A stretch of DNA of 64,000 nucleotides from Flavobacteriales bacterium (lineage in GTDB: Bacteria > Bacteroidota > Bacteroidia > Flavobacteriales_F > PHOS-HE28): contig JAHCIA010000001.1 in assembly GCA_026129465.1 (NCBI GenBank), positions 1,435,964 to 1,499,963 on the forward strand, written 5' to 3'. Within the stretch, counting starts at the first letter, position 1. Each line of letters begins with the position of its first letter. The translations under genes and the position numbers were made by a program. Shown piece by piece: positions 46,306 to 54,259 of the stretch. A model generated the notes under the pieces. The model searched no databases. It saw only the letters and a list, made by a program, of their open reading frames with translations, and was not told the origin of the DNA.

Positions 46306-46701
46306 TCAGTTCGCCGGGCGGGCCCAACGCATCAGCACGATGAACGGGATGCCCAGTGCCATCGCCCCGATGGCCGATCCCGCACCACAAGCGGCACCCA
46401 AGAGCAGGGCACCAAGCAGTGGCAGGCGGTCGATCGTGGTGCGCTGTTCTCCGCGCGCCACCAGCACCACCGCCAGGAAGGCCACGGCCATGGGCAGATT
46501 GGTGCGCACGAACACCACGGCCAGGGCGCCCAAGGCGGCCCACACGGCCAGAACGCGCGATTCCGCCGCCGTGCCACGCGTTCCCGCACGGCCCAGCAGA
46601 TACCCGAGCAATGCGGCCACGAGCAAAGCGAATACGGCGTTGACCAACTGATGGGGCGCGAAGAAGCCCAGATGGTCCATCAACATGCCTTTGATGTTCA
46701 T
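46306..46701 (-). CDS. Small multi-pass membrane protein, possibly DUF4956-related
   Basis: 131 residues with four hydrophobic segments (~14-34, 45-63, 65-79 and 95-122). The FVRTNLPMAVAFLAVVLVARG region recalls the VRFRT..K...AFLF..IA segment of DUF4956 membrane proteins, which are often found next to CotH and VTC-type genes. The match is by eye only. First gene of a run leading into CotH, the polymerase, CotH/beta-helix and the phosphoesterase. A TACATTCG -7-like box is 18 bases upstream. Confidence 0.6.
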   Translation of the reverse strand: MNIKGMLMDHLGFFAPHQLVNAVFALLVAALLGYLLGRAGTRGTAAESRVLAVWAALGALAVVFVRTNLPMAVAFLAVVLVARGEQRTTIDRLPLLGALLLGAACGAGSAIGAMALGIPFIVLMRWARPAN

Positions 46702-46719
46702 GCGTCGATCATATGCCTG

Positions 46720-46727
46720 CGAATGTA
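46720..46727 (-). promoter_or_regulatory. Possible -7 element of the CotH-polymerase operon
   Basis: Minus strand TACATTCG, one mismatch from TAnnTTTG, 18 bases before the ATG at 46701. Divergent from the element at 46754. Confidence 0.35.
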
Positions 46728-46753
46728 GCCCGCCGCCCCACTTCGCTCGCGGG

Positions 46754-46761
46754 TATCTTTC
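46754..46761 (+). promoter_or_regulatory. Possible -7 element of the pyruvyltransferase-like gene
   Basis: TATCTTTC, one mismatch from TAnnTTTG, 7 bases before the ATG at 46769. Confidence 0.4.
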
Positions 46762-46768
46762 CCGCCCC

Positions 46769-47683
46769 ATGAAGCTTGTCTACCACGAGGGCCGCAACTT
46801 CGGCGACGCGCTCAACCCCTTGGTCTTCCGCGCGCTTTTCCCGGATCTCTTCGATGAGGACGAGCGGGTGCTCTTCATCGGGATCGGCTCTGTGATCGGC
46901 CTCAAGCATGGTGGCCCGTCCACGGAGCGGCGCATCTATTTCTCCAGTGGTTTCGCCGCCGGCGATCCACGCACATATGGCACCCTGCCCCGCCTCGGCC
47001 CCCTGGATGATGTGGTCTGCGTACGCGGCCCACTGACCGCGGAGGCACTGGGGCTCCCGCCTGCCAGGGCGATCGCCGACGGCGCGATACTTTACCCCCA
47101 TTTGTTCGCTGTACGGCCCAAGCCACGCCCCGGCACCGTGGCCTATGTGCCGCACGCAGGCAGCTTCGCCTTCTTCCAAGGCTGGCGAGAGCTGCTGGCC
47201 GAGGCGGGGATCGAGCTGATCGATCCGCGAGAGCCGCCACAAGACGTGATCGCACATATCGCCGGAGTGGAACTGCTCATCGCCGAAGCCATGCACGGCG
47301 CCATCCTCGCCGACGCCATCGGCATACCCTGGATCCCCGTGGCCGCCTACGGCACGATCAACGCCTTCAAATGGAGCGACTTCACGGCCTCCATGGGTCT
47401 GACATATGCGCCCGTGCATCTGCCCTCCCTCCACGACCGCGACTTCATCGGGCCGGTGATCAGAGCGCGACTTGGCCGCCTTGGGTTGGCCGCGCTGCAT
47501 GGCCCGGCGACCGATCTGCACGGCTGGCTCATGGGCGCTCCAGCACGTAGACGGTTGCTGCGCGGTTTGATGGCCTTGAAGAAAGATACCGGCCTGCTGA
47601 GCGATCGTGGTCTGTTGGCCCAGCGCGTGGATGCTCTGCTGGAGCGCGCGGAATACGTGCGTCGCACCTACGGTCGCCGGTAG
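46769..47683 (+). CDS. Polysaccharide pyruvyltransferase family protein
   Basis: 304 residues, no signal peptide. N-terminal NFGDALNPLVFRALF, FIGIGSVIG and FSSGFAAGDPRTYG, then VRGPLTAEALGLP, AIADGAILYPHLF and AEAMHGAILADAIGIPWIPV, which are landmarks of the CsaB/PssK-type pyruvyltransferase fold. It would add a pyruvate ketal to a sugar of the surface glycan; some members instead transfer sugars. Start 46769 discards an upstream extension through the divergent promoter region. Its 3' end overlaps the convergent GT4 gene by 16 bases. Confidence 0.82.
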   Translation: MKLVYHEGRNFGDALNPLVFRALFPDLFDEDERVLFIGIGSVIGLKHGGPSTERRIYFSSGFAAGDPRTYGTLPRLGPLDDVVCVRGPLTAEALGLPPARAIADGAILYPHLFAVRPKPRPGTVAYVPHAGSFAFFQGWRELLAEAGIELIDPREPPQDVIAHIAGVELLIAEAMHGAILADAIGIPWIPVAAYGTINAFKWSDFTASMGLTYAPVHLPSLHDRDFIGPVIRARLGRLGLAALHGPATDLHGWLMGAPARRRLLRGLMALKKDTGLLSDRGLLAQRVDALLERAEYVRRTYGRR

Positions 47684-48828
47684 CCCAGCGCTTCGTCATA
47701 CAGCGCTTCCAGCCGCCTGGCGCTTGCCTGCGGATCATGCATGGCGGTGATGCGCGCCAAGGCTCTCGCTGCTTTCGGCGCGATGGAACCCGGTGAAAGG
47801 AGGATGCCACCGATCACTTCCACCAGCGCATCATCCAGGTGCTTGGAGAAGACCTTGCGCGCCTCCACGGTGCGGATCCTGGCGAAGCCCAGGTCATCCT
47901 GTGCCACGGGGATGACCCACCCCTGCGTATCATCATTGATCTCGGGCATGGCGCGTATGTCGGTGGTCACCACCGGGCAACCACAGGCCTGGGCCTCCAG
48001 CACGGCATAGCCATAGGTCTCCGCCCAGGTGGGCAACAGGCCCACATGGGACCGCAGGAAAAGGTCAAGAACACCCTGGTTGGTCAGGCCGCGATGCAAT
48101 GTGACATGGTCCCCCAACCGGCTGATGACCGCCATGGCCTTGTTCCGGTCCTCTTCCGTGGAATGTGTGGCGTGGTCGCCGGTCTCCATGGCCGACACGA
48201 TGTTCAACTTCCAGTCGCGCAGGCCACGCTGGTGCAGCGCTTCAAAGGCCTGCAATATTTCCATGCCGCCCTTGCGGAAGAAATGCGCCCCCACGAAAGT
48301 GAAGACCACACCCTGCCCTATCGGCGGCTTCGCATGGCCCGGTGGCATCACCACCCGCTGGGGCGGATGCATCACCATGATCTTGGGCAACAGCGCATCC
48401 GCAAGATCCGGGACCTTCTCCGTGACATAGGCGCGCTGGATGGCGGCGGTGCGTTCGCTCAGTGCGATGAGCCGCTGGCAGGCCGGCCGCGACATCAGTT
48501 CCATGCCCCGGCGGACCGTGGCATCGGGCACATGGCCCCAGCGTGGCAGCCTGGTCTCGAAGGTGGTGAACCAGGGTTTGCGGCCATACGACAGGGCGTT
48601 GAAGAAATGGTACAGTGCGCAGGATGACAGATCCAGGTCGCGGAAGGAATTCAGATGCCGGTCCGGGATCCGGCCGGTGGCGCGGTGGGCCAACCAGGTG
48701 AAGACCCTGTGGACATCTGTGCGTTTGCGCACCGCGTAGCGTTCCAAGGGCAGACCGGCGAAGTTGCGCACCTCGGGATAGCCCAAGGCATTGGTGCCCA
48801 CAATGATCGGTCCTGTTCTATCCGGCAT
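47668..48828 (-). CDS. GT4-family glycosyltransferase
   Basis: 386 residues, GT-B fold. The C-terminal nucleotide-sugar domain is clear: VFTFVGAHFFRKGGMEIL, LHRGLTNQGVLDLFLRSHVGLLPTWAETYGYAVLEAQACGCPVVTTD, with the EX7E motif at ETYGYAVLE. The start is set at the ATG at 48828 because a perfect -7 element (48838-48845) lies inside the longer frame that begins at 48852. Donor and acceptor unknown. Divergent from the 48880-52092 operon. Confidence 0.88.
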   Translation of the reverse strand: MPDRTGPIIVGTNALGYPEVRNFAGLPLERYAVRKRTDVHRVFTWLAHRATGRIPDRHLNSFRDLDLSSCALYHFFNALSYGRKPWFTTFETRLPRWGHVPDATVRRGMELMSRPACQRLIALSERTAAIQRAYVTEKVPDLADALLPKIMVMHPPQRVVMPPGHAKPPIGQGVVFTFVGAHFFRKGGMEILQAFEALHQRGLRDWKLNIVSAMETGDHATHSTEEDRNKAMAVISRLGDHVTLHRGLTNQGVLDLFLRSHVGLLPTWAETYGYAVLEAQACGCPVVTTDIRAMPEINDDTQGWVIPVAQDDLGFARIRTVEARKVFSKHLDDALVEVIGGILLSPGSIAPKAARALARITAMHDPQASARRLEALYDEALGYRRP

Positions 48829-48837
48829 GCCCGGCGG

Positions 48838-48845
48838 CAAACCTA
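48838..48845 (-). promoter_or_regulatory. -7 element of the GT4 gene at 47668-48828
   Basis: Minus strand TAGGTTTG, exact TAnnTTTG match, 9 bases before the ATG at 48828. It decides the start choice. Confidence 0.6.
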
Positions 48846-48865
48846 ATCCCACAGGTGCGTGTCAC

Positions 48866-48873
48866 TATTTTCG
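48866..48873 (+). promoter_or_regulatory. -7 element of the tandem secreted-protein operon
   Basis: TATTTTCG, one mismatch from TAnnTTTG, 6 bases before the ATG at 48880. Divergent from 48838-48845 with only 20 bases between them. Confidence 0.5.
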
Positions 48874-48879
48874 CACCCC

Positions 48880-49767
48880 ATGTTCCGAGTCGCGCTGCCG
48901 CCGATCCTGGCCCTGCTCTCCATCGGCTTGTCGGCACAACCGATGGGGCTGGCGGGAGGCGCACTGATCGTGGGCGAGGATACGCGCGTCACCTTGGACG
49001 GTCCGATCACCTGGAGCATCGGAACCGGTGCGCAATTGATCAATGACGGACTGATCGACCTGGGTTTGCAGGCCACCTTGGCCGAAGCCGAGGGATCCCC
49101 GATCACAGGGCTTGGAATGGAACGCGCCGAACGGGTGTTCTCCACCCCTTTCCCTTTCACCGATCCCGGTGGCTTGGGCCTGACCATGGCCTGCCTGCAA
49201 GCCGTGGGGCCGCTGGTATTGTACCGTGGCCATCAACCCATCGTGGTGGATGATGAGAATGAGAGCATCGCACGCTGGTACAGCATCGATGCGGCCCCGC
49301 AGACCGGCGCTTTCCTGGATCTCTATCTCAACTACGACCCAAGCGAGTTGAATGGACTCGATCCATCGACCCTGATGTTGCATGGCAGCATCGGCACCGA
49401 TGGGCCATGGAGTCAATTGGGCGGCGGCCCTGTGGCGCAGCCCAACACGGTGGCGGCCTGGTACTACTCCCCTTGGGACATCGTCACCGCTTTCCACTTC
49501 GACCTGGTGACCATCACGCCCGATGGACCGGAACAAGCCGGGCCGCGCATTTGGCCCACGCTCGCGGATGACCATGTGAACGTGGAGTTTTCGGGGGAGG
49601 AGATACGAGGCCTTGATGTTCTCGATGCAGCGGGCCGCATCGTTGCCGATCGGCCGGCCCTGTCGCCGGGCGCCACCCGCATGGTGCTGCCGGTGGCGCA
49701 TTTGACCCCTGGCGCCTACACGCTGCGCATCAACGGACGACACACCGCACGTTTCGTGAAACGATGA
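48880..49767 (+). CDS. Secreted protein with T9SS type A sorting domain, first gene of the tandem-paralogue operon
   Basis: 295 residues with a signal peptide (~1-20, ...IGLSAQ). The N-terminal region reads like an unadorned beta-solenoid or sandwich (GGALIVGEDTRVTLDG, GAQLINDGLIDLG), then a region with DLYLNYDPSELNGLD. The last 70 residues (WPTLADDHVNVEF, LTPGAYTLRINGRHTARFVKR) are a T9SS type A domain. No family is recognised for the body. The TGA overlaps the ATG of the next gene (49764-49767), so it is translationally linked to the three paralogues. The ATG at 48880 is preferred to a GTG at 48859. Confidence 0.82.
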   Translation: MFRVALPPILALLSIGLSAQPMGLAGGALIVGEDTRVTLDGPITWSIGTGAQLINDGLIDLGLQATLAEAEGSPITGLGMERAERVFSTPFPFTDPGGLGLTMACLQAVGPLVLYRGHQPIVVDDENESIARWYSIDAAPQTGAFLDLYLNYDPSELNGLDPSTLMLHGSIGTDGPWSQLGGGPVAQPNTVAAWYYSPWDIVTAFHFDLVTITPDGPEQAGPRIWPTLADDHVNVEFSGEEIRGLDVLDAAGRIVADRPALSPGATRMVLPVAHLTPGAYTLRINGRHTARFVKR

Positions 49768-50552
49768 GCCGCCATTGGACATATCTGGCCCTGATCGCCT
49801 CCATCGCCACACAGGCGCAATGGGATGTACCGGTGCGGTTGGTGCTCGAAGGTCCGGAGGCCGGCGACAGGCAGGTGACCGGCCTGGCGGATCCGCAGCA
49901 GCGCGATGCCGCGGTAAGCCTGGAAGCCGCAAGGGTGAATGTGCTGACCCATGCGTCAGGTACAGGGAGTACCGGGATCACTGCCCAGCTTCCCGTGACG
50001 CCGGATACTTACGTGAACGGCATGGTGATCACCCTTGTGCCGGACACCGCCAACGTCGCGGGTGCCACGCTGGACCTCAATGGTCTTGGTGCCGTTCCCA
50101 TCCTGCGCCGCAACGGCCAGCAAGTGCAGGCCGGTGATCTGTGGGCCGGTGCACCCGTACGGCTCGCATTCAGTGATGGTGCCTTTCGCATCATCTCCGA
50201 TATGCCCACGCCATGCCCGCCAGCCTTTTCCGTGGGTGGAACGCACTACTGCATCGCGGACACCTCCCAAGCCCCGGTCCCCTTTCTGCAGGCCAATCTC
50301 ATTTGCGACCAGCAGGGCGCCCGCCTCTGCACCTTTTGGGAGTGGGTGAACCGTTGTCTGGCCGACCCGCAATTCTTCAACAGCGTGCCTGATTTCGAAT
50401 GGGTGGACCATGCCTCCAACAGTGGTGACCAGGCCAAACGCCTGGGCTATGGCAGCAATGGCGTGAACGCCGATCCCGGGCAGGGCTGCAACTACGGCGG
50501 CACCCAGGTACACACCAACCCCAGCCGATTCCGATGCTGCAAGGACCGCTGA
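49764..50552 (+). CDS. Tandem paralogue A: fibre-like plus Cys-rich FGE/lectin-like secreted protein
   Basis: 262 residues with a signal peptide (~1-18, ...ATQAQ). Residues ~85-145 resemble a small beta domain common in phage tail-fibre proteins: GMVITLVPDTANVAGATLDLNGLGAVPI, then QAGDLWAGAPVRLAFSDGAFRI. Residues ~151-262 form a Cys-rich domain (HYCIADT, ICDQQGARLCTFWEWVNRC, FEWVDH, GCNYGG, RFRCCKDR). The GxRLCxWxE and terminal RCC pattern recall the formylglycine-generating-enzyme/C-type-lectin fold, here too short to be a full enzyme. No T9SS domain, so export beyond the periplasm is unclear. Function unknown. Confidence 0.8.
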   Translation: MSRHWTYLALIASIATQAQWDVPVRLVLEGPEAGDRQVTGLADPQQRDAAVSLEAARVNVLTHASGTGSTGITAQLPVTPDTYVNGMVITLVPDTANVAGATLDLNGLGAVPILRRNGQQVQAGDLWAGAPVRLAFSDGAFRIISDMPTPCPPAFSVGGTHYCIADTSQAPVPFLQANLICDQQGARLCTFWEWVNRCLADPQFFNSVPDFEWVDHASNSGDQAKRLGYGSNGVNADPGQGCNYGGTQVHTNPSRFRCCKDR

Positions 50553-51313
50553 GGCATATCGCGATCTTGCCAGGCCTGTCGTTGGCCTTCGCCCTGCAGG
50601 CGCAGGTGGCCGTGGACGTGCCCCTGCGATTCACAGGGGGTGGATCGGATCGAAGTATCGACACGCTTGCCGCCCCGGTGGGGCAGACCTCCGCGATCAC
50701 CGTGATGCATGCGGCCACCGGTGCCTCGAACTGGGGCACGGCCACGCTGCAAGGGCAGGTCCTGCAACTGACCACAACACCTTCCGGCGGTCCGCTGCGC
50801 GAGGGGCTCCTGCTTCGTTTCCTGGCCCCGGCCAATGCCCATGGCATCCTGTCCATCAACCTCGATGGGGCCGGGGCCATACCCTTGCGCCGGCCCGATG
50901 GGCTGTGGCCCGCGAAAGGCCAGATCGTACAAGGTGCGGTGGTGGAGGTGGTCTATGAGAACGAAGGGTTCGTCCTGCTCGCACCGGTATCGACAGGCTG
51001 CCCGCCAGGCACGGTGCAGGTCACAGGGGGGTTCTGCATCGACACCTCCGATGCACCGGGATTCAATTTCTATACGGCCACCGAATACTGCGCAAGGACC
51101 GGCGGCAGGCTTTGCAAATGGGACGAGTACTATGCCGCTTGCATGATGGTACAGGGGCAGTTGAGCGGGCTGTTCAATGGCTGGGAATGGATCGACGACA
51201 CTTCGGACCACTCCCAGACCGCGGACCAATGCGGCAACAACACCTGCGAAAGCCAGCGCTCGACCGGGCCCATGACCAACTCCCAAGTGCGTTGCTGTTA
51301 CACCCTGCGATGA
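50534..51313 (+). CDS. Tandem paralogue B: fibre-like plus Cys-rich FGE/lectin-like secreted protein
   Basis: 259 residues with a signal peptide (~1-23, ...FALQAQ). Same two-part layout as paralogue A: LLLRFLAPANAHGILSINLDGAGAIPL with YENEGFVLL (~90-150), then FCIDTSDAPGFNFYTATEYCARTGGRLCKWDEYYAAC, WEWIDDTSD, QCGNNTC and RCCYTLR (~155-259). Identity with A and C is low outside the Cys and Trp positions, so the family is old. It overlaps the end of A by 19 bases; its stop overlaps the start of C by 4. Confidence 0.8.
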   Translation: MLQGPLRHIAILPGLSLAFALQAQVAVDVPLRFTGGGSDRSIDTLAAPVGQTSAITVMHAATGASNWGTATLQGQVLQLTTTPSGGPLREGLLLRFLAPANAHGILSINLDGAGAIPLRRPDGLWPAKGQIVQGAVVEVVYENEGFVLLAPVSTGCPPGTVQVTGGFCIDTSDAPGFNFYTATEYCARTGGRLCKWDEYYAACMMVQGQLSGLFNGWEWIDDTSDHSQTADQCGNNTCESQRSTGPMTNSQVRCCYTLR

Positions 51314-52092
51314 GGACGATCGGGCATATCCTGCTTGCGGCCGGGCTGCTCGGATGCGGCACCGCTTGCGCCCAAGTGCGCGTGGACCGTGCCGTCACCC
51401 TGACCGGGACGCTCACTGAAGATCGCCAGGTTCTGGGACTGCCTGCCAGCACCTCACCCTGGCGCGTGTTGAGCGCCGCCACGGAACAGGATGGAACGCA
51501 CCGCTTCGCCGATCCGGTAGCGGGTGCCGTGTGGCAGGCCGAAGTGCCCTCCCTGCCCGAAGGACCTGTGGTGGGCACCCAGCTCATCATCCGGGCACCC
51601 GGGCCATTGAAGACCCAGGTGCAACTGCAGGTGAACGGCCTTGGCCCCTTCCCACTCACGTTGCAGGGTCAGGTTCCCTTCACGGGTGAAGCGCTCAGTG
51701 AAGGCGAACCGCTCTCCCTGGTGTTCGATGGGACCGGATTCCAAGTGCTGAATGGCACCTTACGAACGCTACGAGCTTGCCCGGACGACATGGTGGCGGT
51801 GAACGACGCGTACTGCATCGACCAGGTGCAACATGCGACGGCCTTCTGGTACGATGCGGTGCTCGCCTGCGCCAGCGAAGGCAAGCGTTTGTGCTCCTGG
51901 GGCGAATTCTACGTGGCCTGCACCTATCGCGAAGAGTTGGGCGTGCCCGATCTCTTCGGCGATTCGGAATGGACCAACAACACGGCGAACTTCTCCAATG
52001 TGGTGCGCGTGGTGGGTGCCTTTTGCCAAGGCGCGGGAGCAGCCACCACCACGTCGACACCCCGCGCCTATCACTGCTGTCTCACCCGTTGA
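51310..52092 (+). CDS. Tandem paralogue C: fibre-like plus Cys-rich FGE/lectin-like secreted protein
   Basis: 260 residues. The N-terminus allows two readings: a lipoprotein with LLGC (Cys16) or a secreted protein cut after ACAQ. Next comes the fibre-like beta region (TQLIIRAPGPLKTQVQLQVNGLGPFPL, FDGTGFQVLNG), then the Cys-rich domain (YCIDQVQHATAFWYDAVLACASEGKRLCSWGEFYVAC, DSEWTNNTAN, YHCCLTR). The start at 51310 overlaps the stop of B (ATGA). Last gene of the operon; it converges on a GT4 gene with an 11-base overlap of 3' ends. Confidence 0.8.
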   Translation: MRTIGHILLAAGLLGCGTACAQVRVDRAVTLTGTLTEDRQVLGLPASTSPWRVLSAATEQDGTHRFADPVAGAVWQAEVPSLPEGPVVGTQLIIRAPGPLKTQVQLQVNGLGPFPLTLQGQVPFTGEALSEGEPLSLVFDGTGFQVLNGTLRTLRACPDDMVAVNDAYCIDQVQHATAFWYDAVLACASEGKRLCSWGEFYVACTYREELGVPDLFGDSEWTNNTANFSNVVRVVGAFCQGAGAATTTSTPRAYHCCLTR

Positions 52093-53203
52093 CCGAGGAC
52101 ATCCGCTCGAACAGGCGGATGAACTCTCCGGTGACACGCGGCCAGGTGAATCGCTCATCCACCCGCCGGCGCGACGCAAGGCCCATCGCCGTGATCGCTT
52201 GTGGAGGCAGCGCGATCAACTCCACCACGGCGGTGTATAGCGCCTCCGCATCGCCTGGCGGCAGCAGCCTTCCGTTCGCGGCGTCGACCAGTTCCGCGGT
52301 GGCGCCCACATCGCTCACCAGCACCGGCTTGCCACGCGCCATGGCTTCCAGCACCACGGTGGGCATCCCCTCGAAACGCGTGGGCAGCACGAGGATATCG
52401 CTGGAGCGATAGAGCATGTCGAGCGCATCATCGTCCACACGCCCAAGCAAACGCACGTTGGCCGGTGGGCTTGAGCGCCTGTAATGCTCCAGCAGGGGGC
52501 CGTCGCCACAGAGTGAGAAATGCACACGGCCGGACTGCGCACCCGCATCAAGCCTGCGCGCCACCTCCATCAATACGTCAATGCCCTTGTTGAAGGCGAA
52601 GCGGCCCACGAAGAGCAGTTCCAACGGTCGGTTCCCATCCCATGTGGGAACGGGCGCGTCGGTCGGCATTTCCACCGCGTTGGGCAGCACGTGCACCACG
52701 CATCCGGAGCCGATGACCTGCTTCTCCAAGATGCGGGTGAGTCCACCCCCGAGCGAGACGCAACCGCGCGCATGGCGCAGGATGTGACGCAGCACCAGGC
52801 GGAAAGGAAGTCCCATGGCCCGCTCCCGGAAGGTGATCCCCTGGAACATCTCCAATCCATGTGGATGCACCAGGAGCTTTGATGAGAAGCGGCCGATGTC
52901 CTTCCACACGCAGAAGCCCTGGGACAGGATCACATCGGGTGCGATGCCATCCAGGGCTTCCGCCACCCTGCCGCTGTATCGCCAGAGTTCACGCAGATAG
53001 AGCCGGTCGGTGCGGATGGGGCCGATGCGCACCTCCTGGATGCCGAGGGCCTCGTCGAACACCCGCAAGGCATGCGGATGCAGCACGGTGAGCCGCACCT
53101 TGCCCGAAAGGGCGAGATGCTCGGCCAGCAGGCGCGAATGGCGTTGCATGCCACCCATCGCATGGGGAAAGACACCGTCCGTGCATAGCGCCACATGGAT
53201 CAT
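52082..53203 (-). CDS. GT4-family glycosyltransferase
   Basis: 373 residues, GT-B fold. N-terminal GGMQRHSRLLAEHLA (acceptor side), then LELLFVGRFAFNKGIDVLMEVARR, VRLLGRVDDDALDMLYRSSDILVLPTRFEGMPTVVLEAMARGKPVLVSD with EX7E at EGMPTVVLE. Cytoplasmic sugar transfer in surface-glycan assembly is expected. No -7 element was recognised at its start; the 57-base gap to the upstream epimerase stop allows cotranscription with it. Confidence 0.92.
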   Translation of the reverse strand: MIHVALCTDGVFPHAMGGMQRHSRLLAEHLALSGKVRLTVLHPHALRVFDEALGIQEVRIGPIRTDRLYLRELWRYSGRVAEALDGIAPDVILSQGFCVWKDIGRFSSKLLVHPHGLEMFQGITFRERAMGLPFRLVLRHILRHARGCVSLGGGLTRILEKQVIGSGCVVHVLPNAVEMPTDAPVPTWDGNRPLELLFVGRFAFNKGIDVLMEVARRLDAGAQSGRVHFSLCGDGPLLEHYRRSSPPANVRLLGRVDDDALDMLYRSSDILVLPTRFEGMPTVVLEAMARGKPVLVSDVGATAELVDAANGRLLPPGDAEALYTAVVELIALPPQAITAMGLASRRRVDERFTWPRVTGEFIRLFERMSSVNG

Positions 53204-53260
53204 CGTCGCACCGCGTGTGTCATTCGCCCATCGGGGCCTGTGCCCATCCGGGCCGGTCGT

Positions 53261-54193
53261 TCAGTGTAATTCGATCTCCTCGCGGAGCAAGGTGGCCACG
53301 CCTTCGTCAATGCCCCACTGCGGCTCCCAACCGGTCGCGCTCTTCAGCTTGGTCACATCGGCCAGCAAATGCATGCGTTCCACCTTCCGCACCCGCGCGG
53401 GGTCCACCTCGATGGTCAGGGCCTCTCCCAGTTGACGTTCGAAGGCGGCCACGATCTCTCGCACACTGTACTCGATACCCCGACCGATGTTGAATACTTC
53501 ACAGCCCTTGATGCCGGCCGCCAGCAGGGCGGTCATCGCGCGCGCCATGTCGCCGGTATGGATGAAATCGCGCTTGGGGTCGAGGTTGCCCAGGCGCAGG
53601 GTACGCGATCCGGAAAGCACCTGCCGCTGGATCTCCGGGATCAGGTGAGGATTGGTCTCGTTGGGTCCGAAGGCATTGAAGAAGCGGCCGATGACCACCG
53701 GTGTGCCCGTACGCAGGTGGAACTCACTGGCGATCTTCTCGGTGGCGAGCTTGGTGGTGCCGTAGATGTCCAGTGGTCCCGTGGGATGATGCTCCGAGAT
53801 GGGTCCGTCCACGATCGGATAGACCGCCGCCGTGCTGGCCACGAAGACCTGCCGCACCCCGGGAATGTCAGCGCAGGCACCGAGGACATTGATGGTACCA
53901 TTGATGTTGATGTCGGCGGCTTCCACAGGATGCGTGTTGCACCACGGAATGAAGTGGACCGCCGCCAGGTGGAGCACCACTTCGGGCCGCTCGCGGCGAA
54001 AGACCTCAAGAAGAGCCGCGCGATCACGGATGTCCACCTGGTGGAAACGTTCATCGGGCACCGGGGCCAGATGCCTGCGGCCGAAGGATAGGTCGTCTAC
54101 CACGGACACGTCGTGGCCGTCCTCCAACATTTTCTTCGCCAAGGCCGAACCGATGAATCCCGCGCCACCGGTGATGAGCACCCTTGCAGACAT
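53261..54193 (-). CDS. NAD-dependent epimerase/dehydratase (GalE-like extended SDR)
   Basis: 310 residues. Rossmann motif ITGGAGFIGSAL, HLAAVHFIPWCNTHP, catalytic STAAVYP and YGTTK (YxxxK), GRFFNAFGPNETNPHLIPEI and KRDFIHTGDMA. Acts on a nucleotide sugar for the glycan locus; whether UDP-Glc/GlcNAc 4-epimerase or a dehydratase is undecided. The start at 54193 gives MSARVLITGG; TACTTTCG lies 4 bases upstream. It is divergent from the GT gene at 54260 across 66 bases. Confidence 0.88.
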   Translation of the reverse strand: MSARVLITGGAGFIGSALAKKMLEDGHDVSVVDDLSFGRRHLAPVPDERFHQVDIRDRAALLEVFRRERPEVVLHLAAVHFIPWCNTHPVEAADININGTINVLGACADIPGVRQVFVASTAAVYPIVDGPISEHHPTGPLDIYGTTKLATEKIASEFHLRTGTPVVIGRFFNAFGPNETNPHLIPEIQRQVLSGSRTLRLGNLDPKRDFIHTGDMARAMTALLAAGIKGCEVFNIGRGIEYSVREIVAAFERQLGEALTIEVDPARVRKVERMHLLADVTKLKSATGWEPQWGIDEGVATLLREEIELH

Positions 54194-54197
54194 GGCG

Positions 54198-54205
54198 CGA
54201 AAGTA
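54198..54205 (-). promoter_or_regulatory. -7 element of the epimerase gene
   Basis: Minus strand TACTTTCG, one mismatch from TAnnTTTG, 4 bases before the ATG at 54193. Confidence 0.45.
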
Positions 54206-54245
54206 GGCCATGCCCACAGAGCGAACGGACGCTTTGTGCCCCGGA

Positions 54246-54253
54246 TACCTTTG
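54246..54253 (+). promoter_or_regulatory. -7 element of the glycosyltransferase at 54260
   Basis: TACCTTTG, exact TAnnTTTG match, 6 bases before the ATG at 54260. Back-to-back with 54198-54205, so the two upstream regions must overlap. Confidence 0.6.
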
Positions 54254-54259
54254 CGCGCC

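Noticed and set aside
49764..52092. Diversity-generating retroelement target genes
   Set aside because: The C-terminal domains recall the C-type-lectin fold used by such targets, but no reverse transcriptase and no template/variable repeat pair is visible in the window.
53204..53260. Hairpin between the GT4 and epimerase genes
   Set aside because: GC-rich partial repeats, but stem imperfect and no T-run; the genes may simply be cotranscribed.
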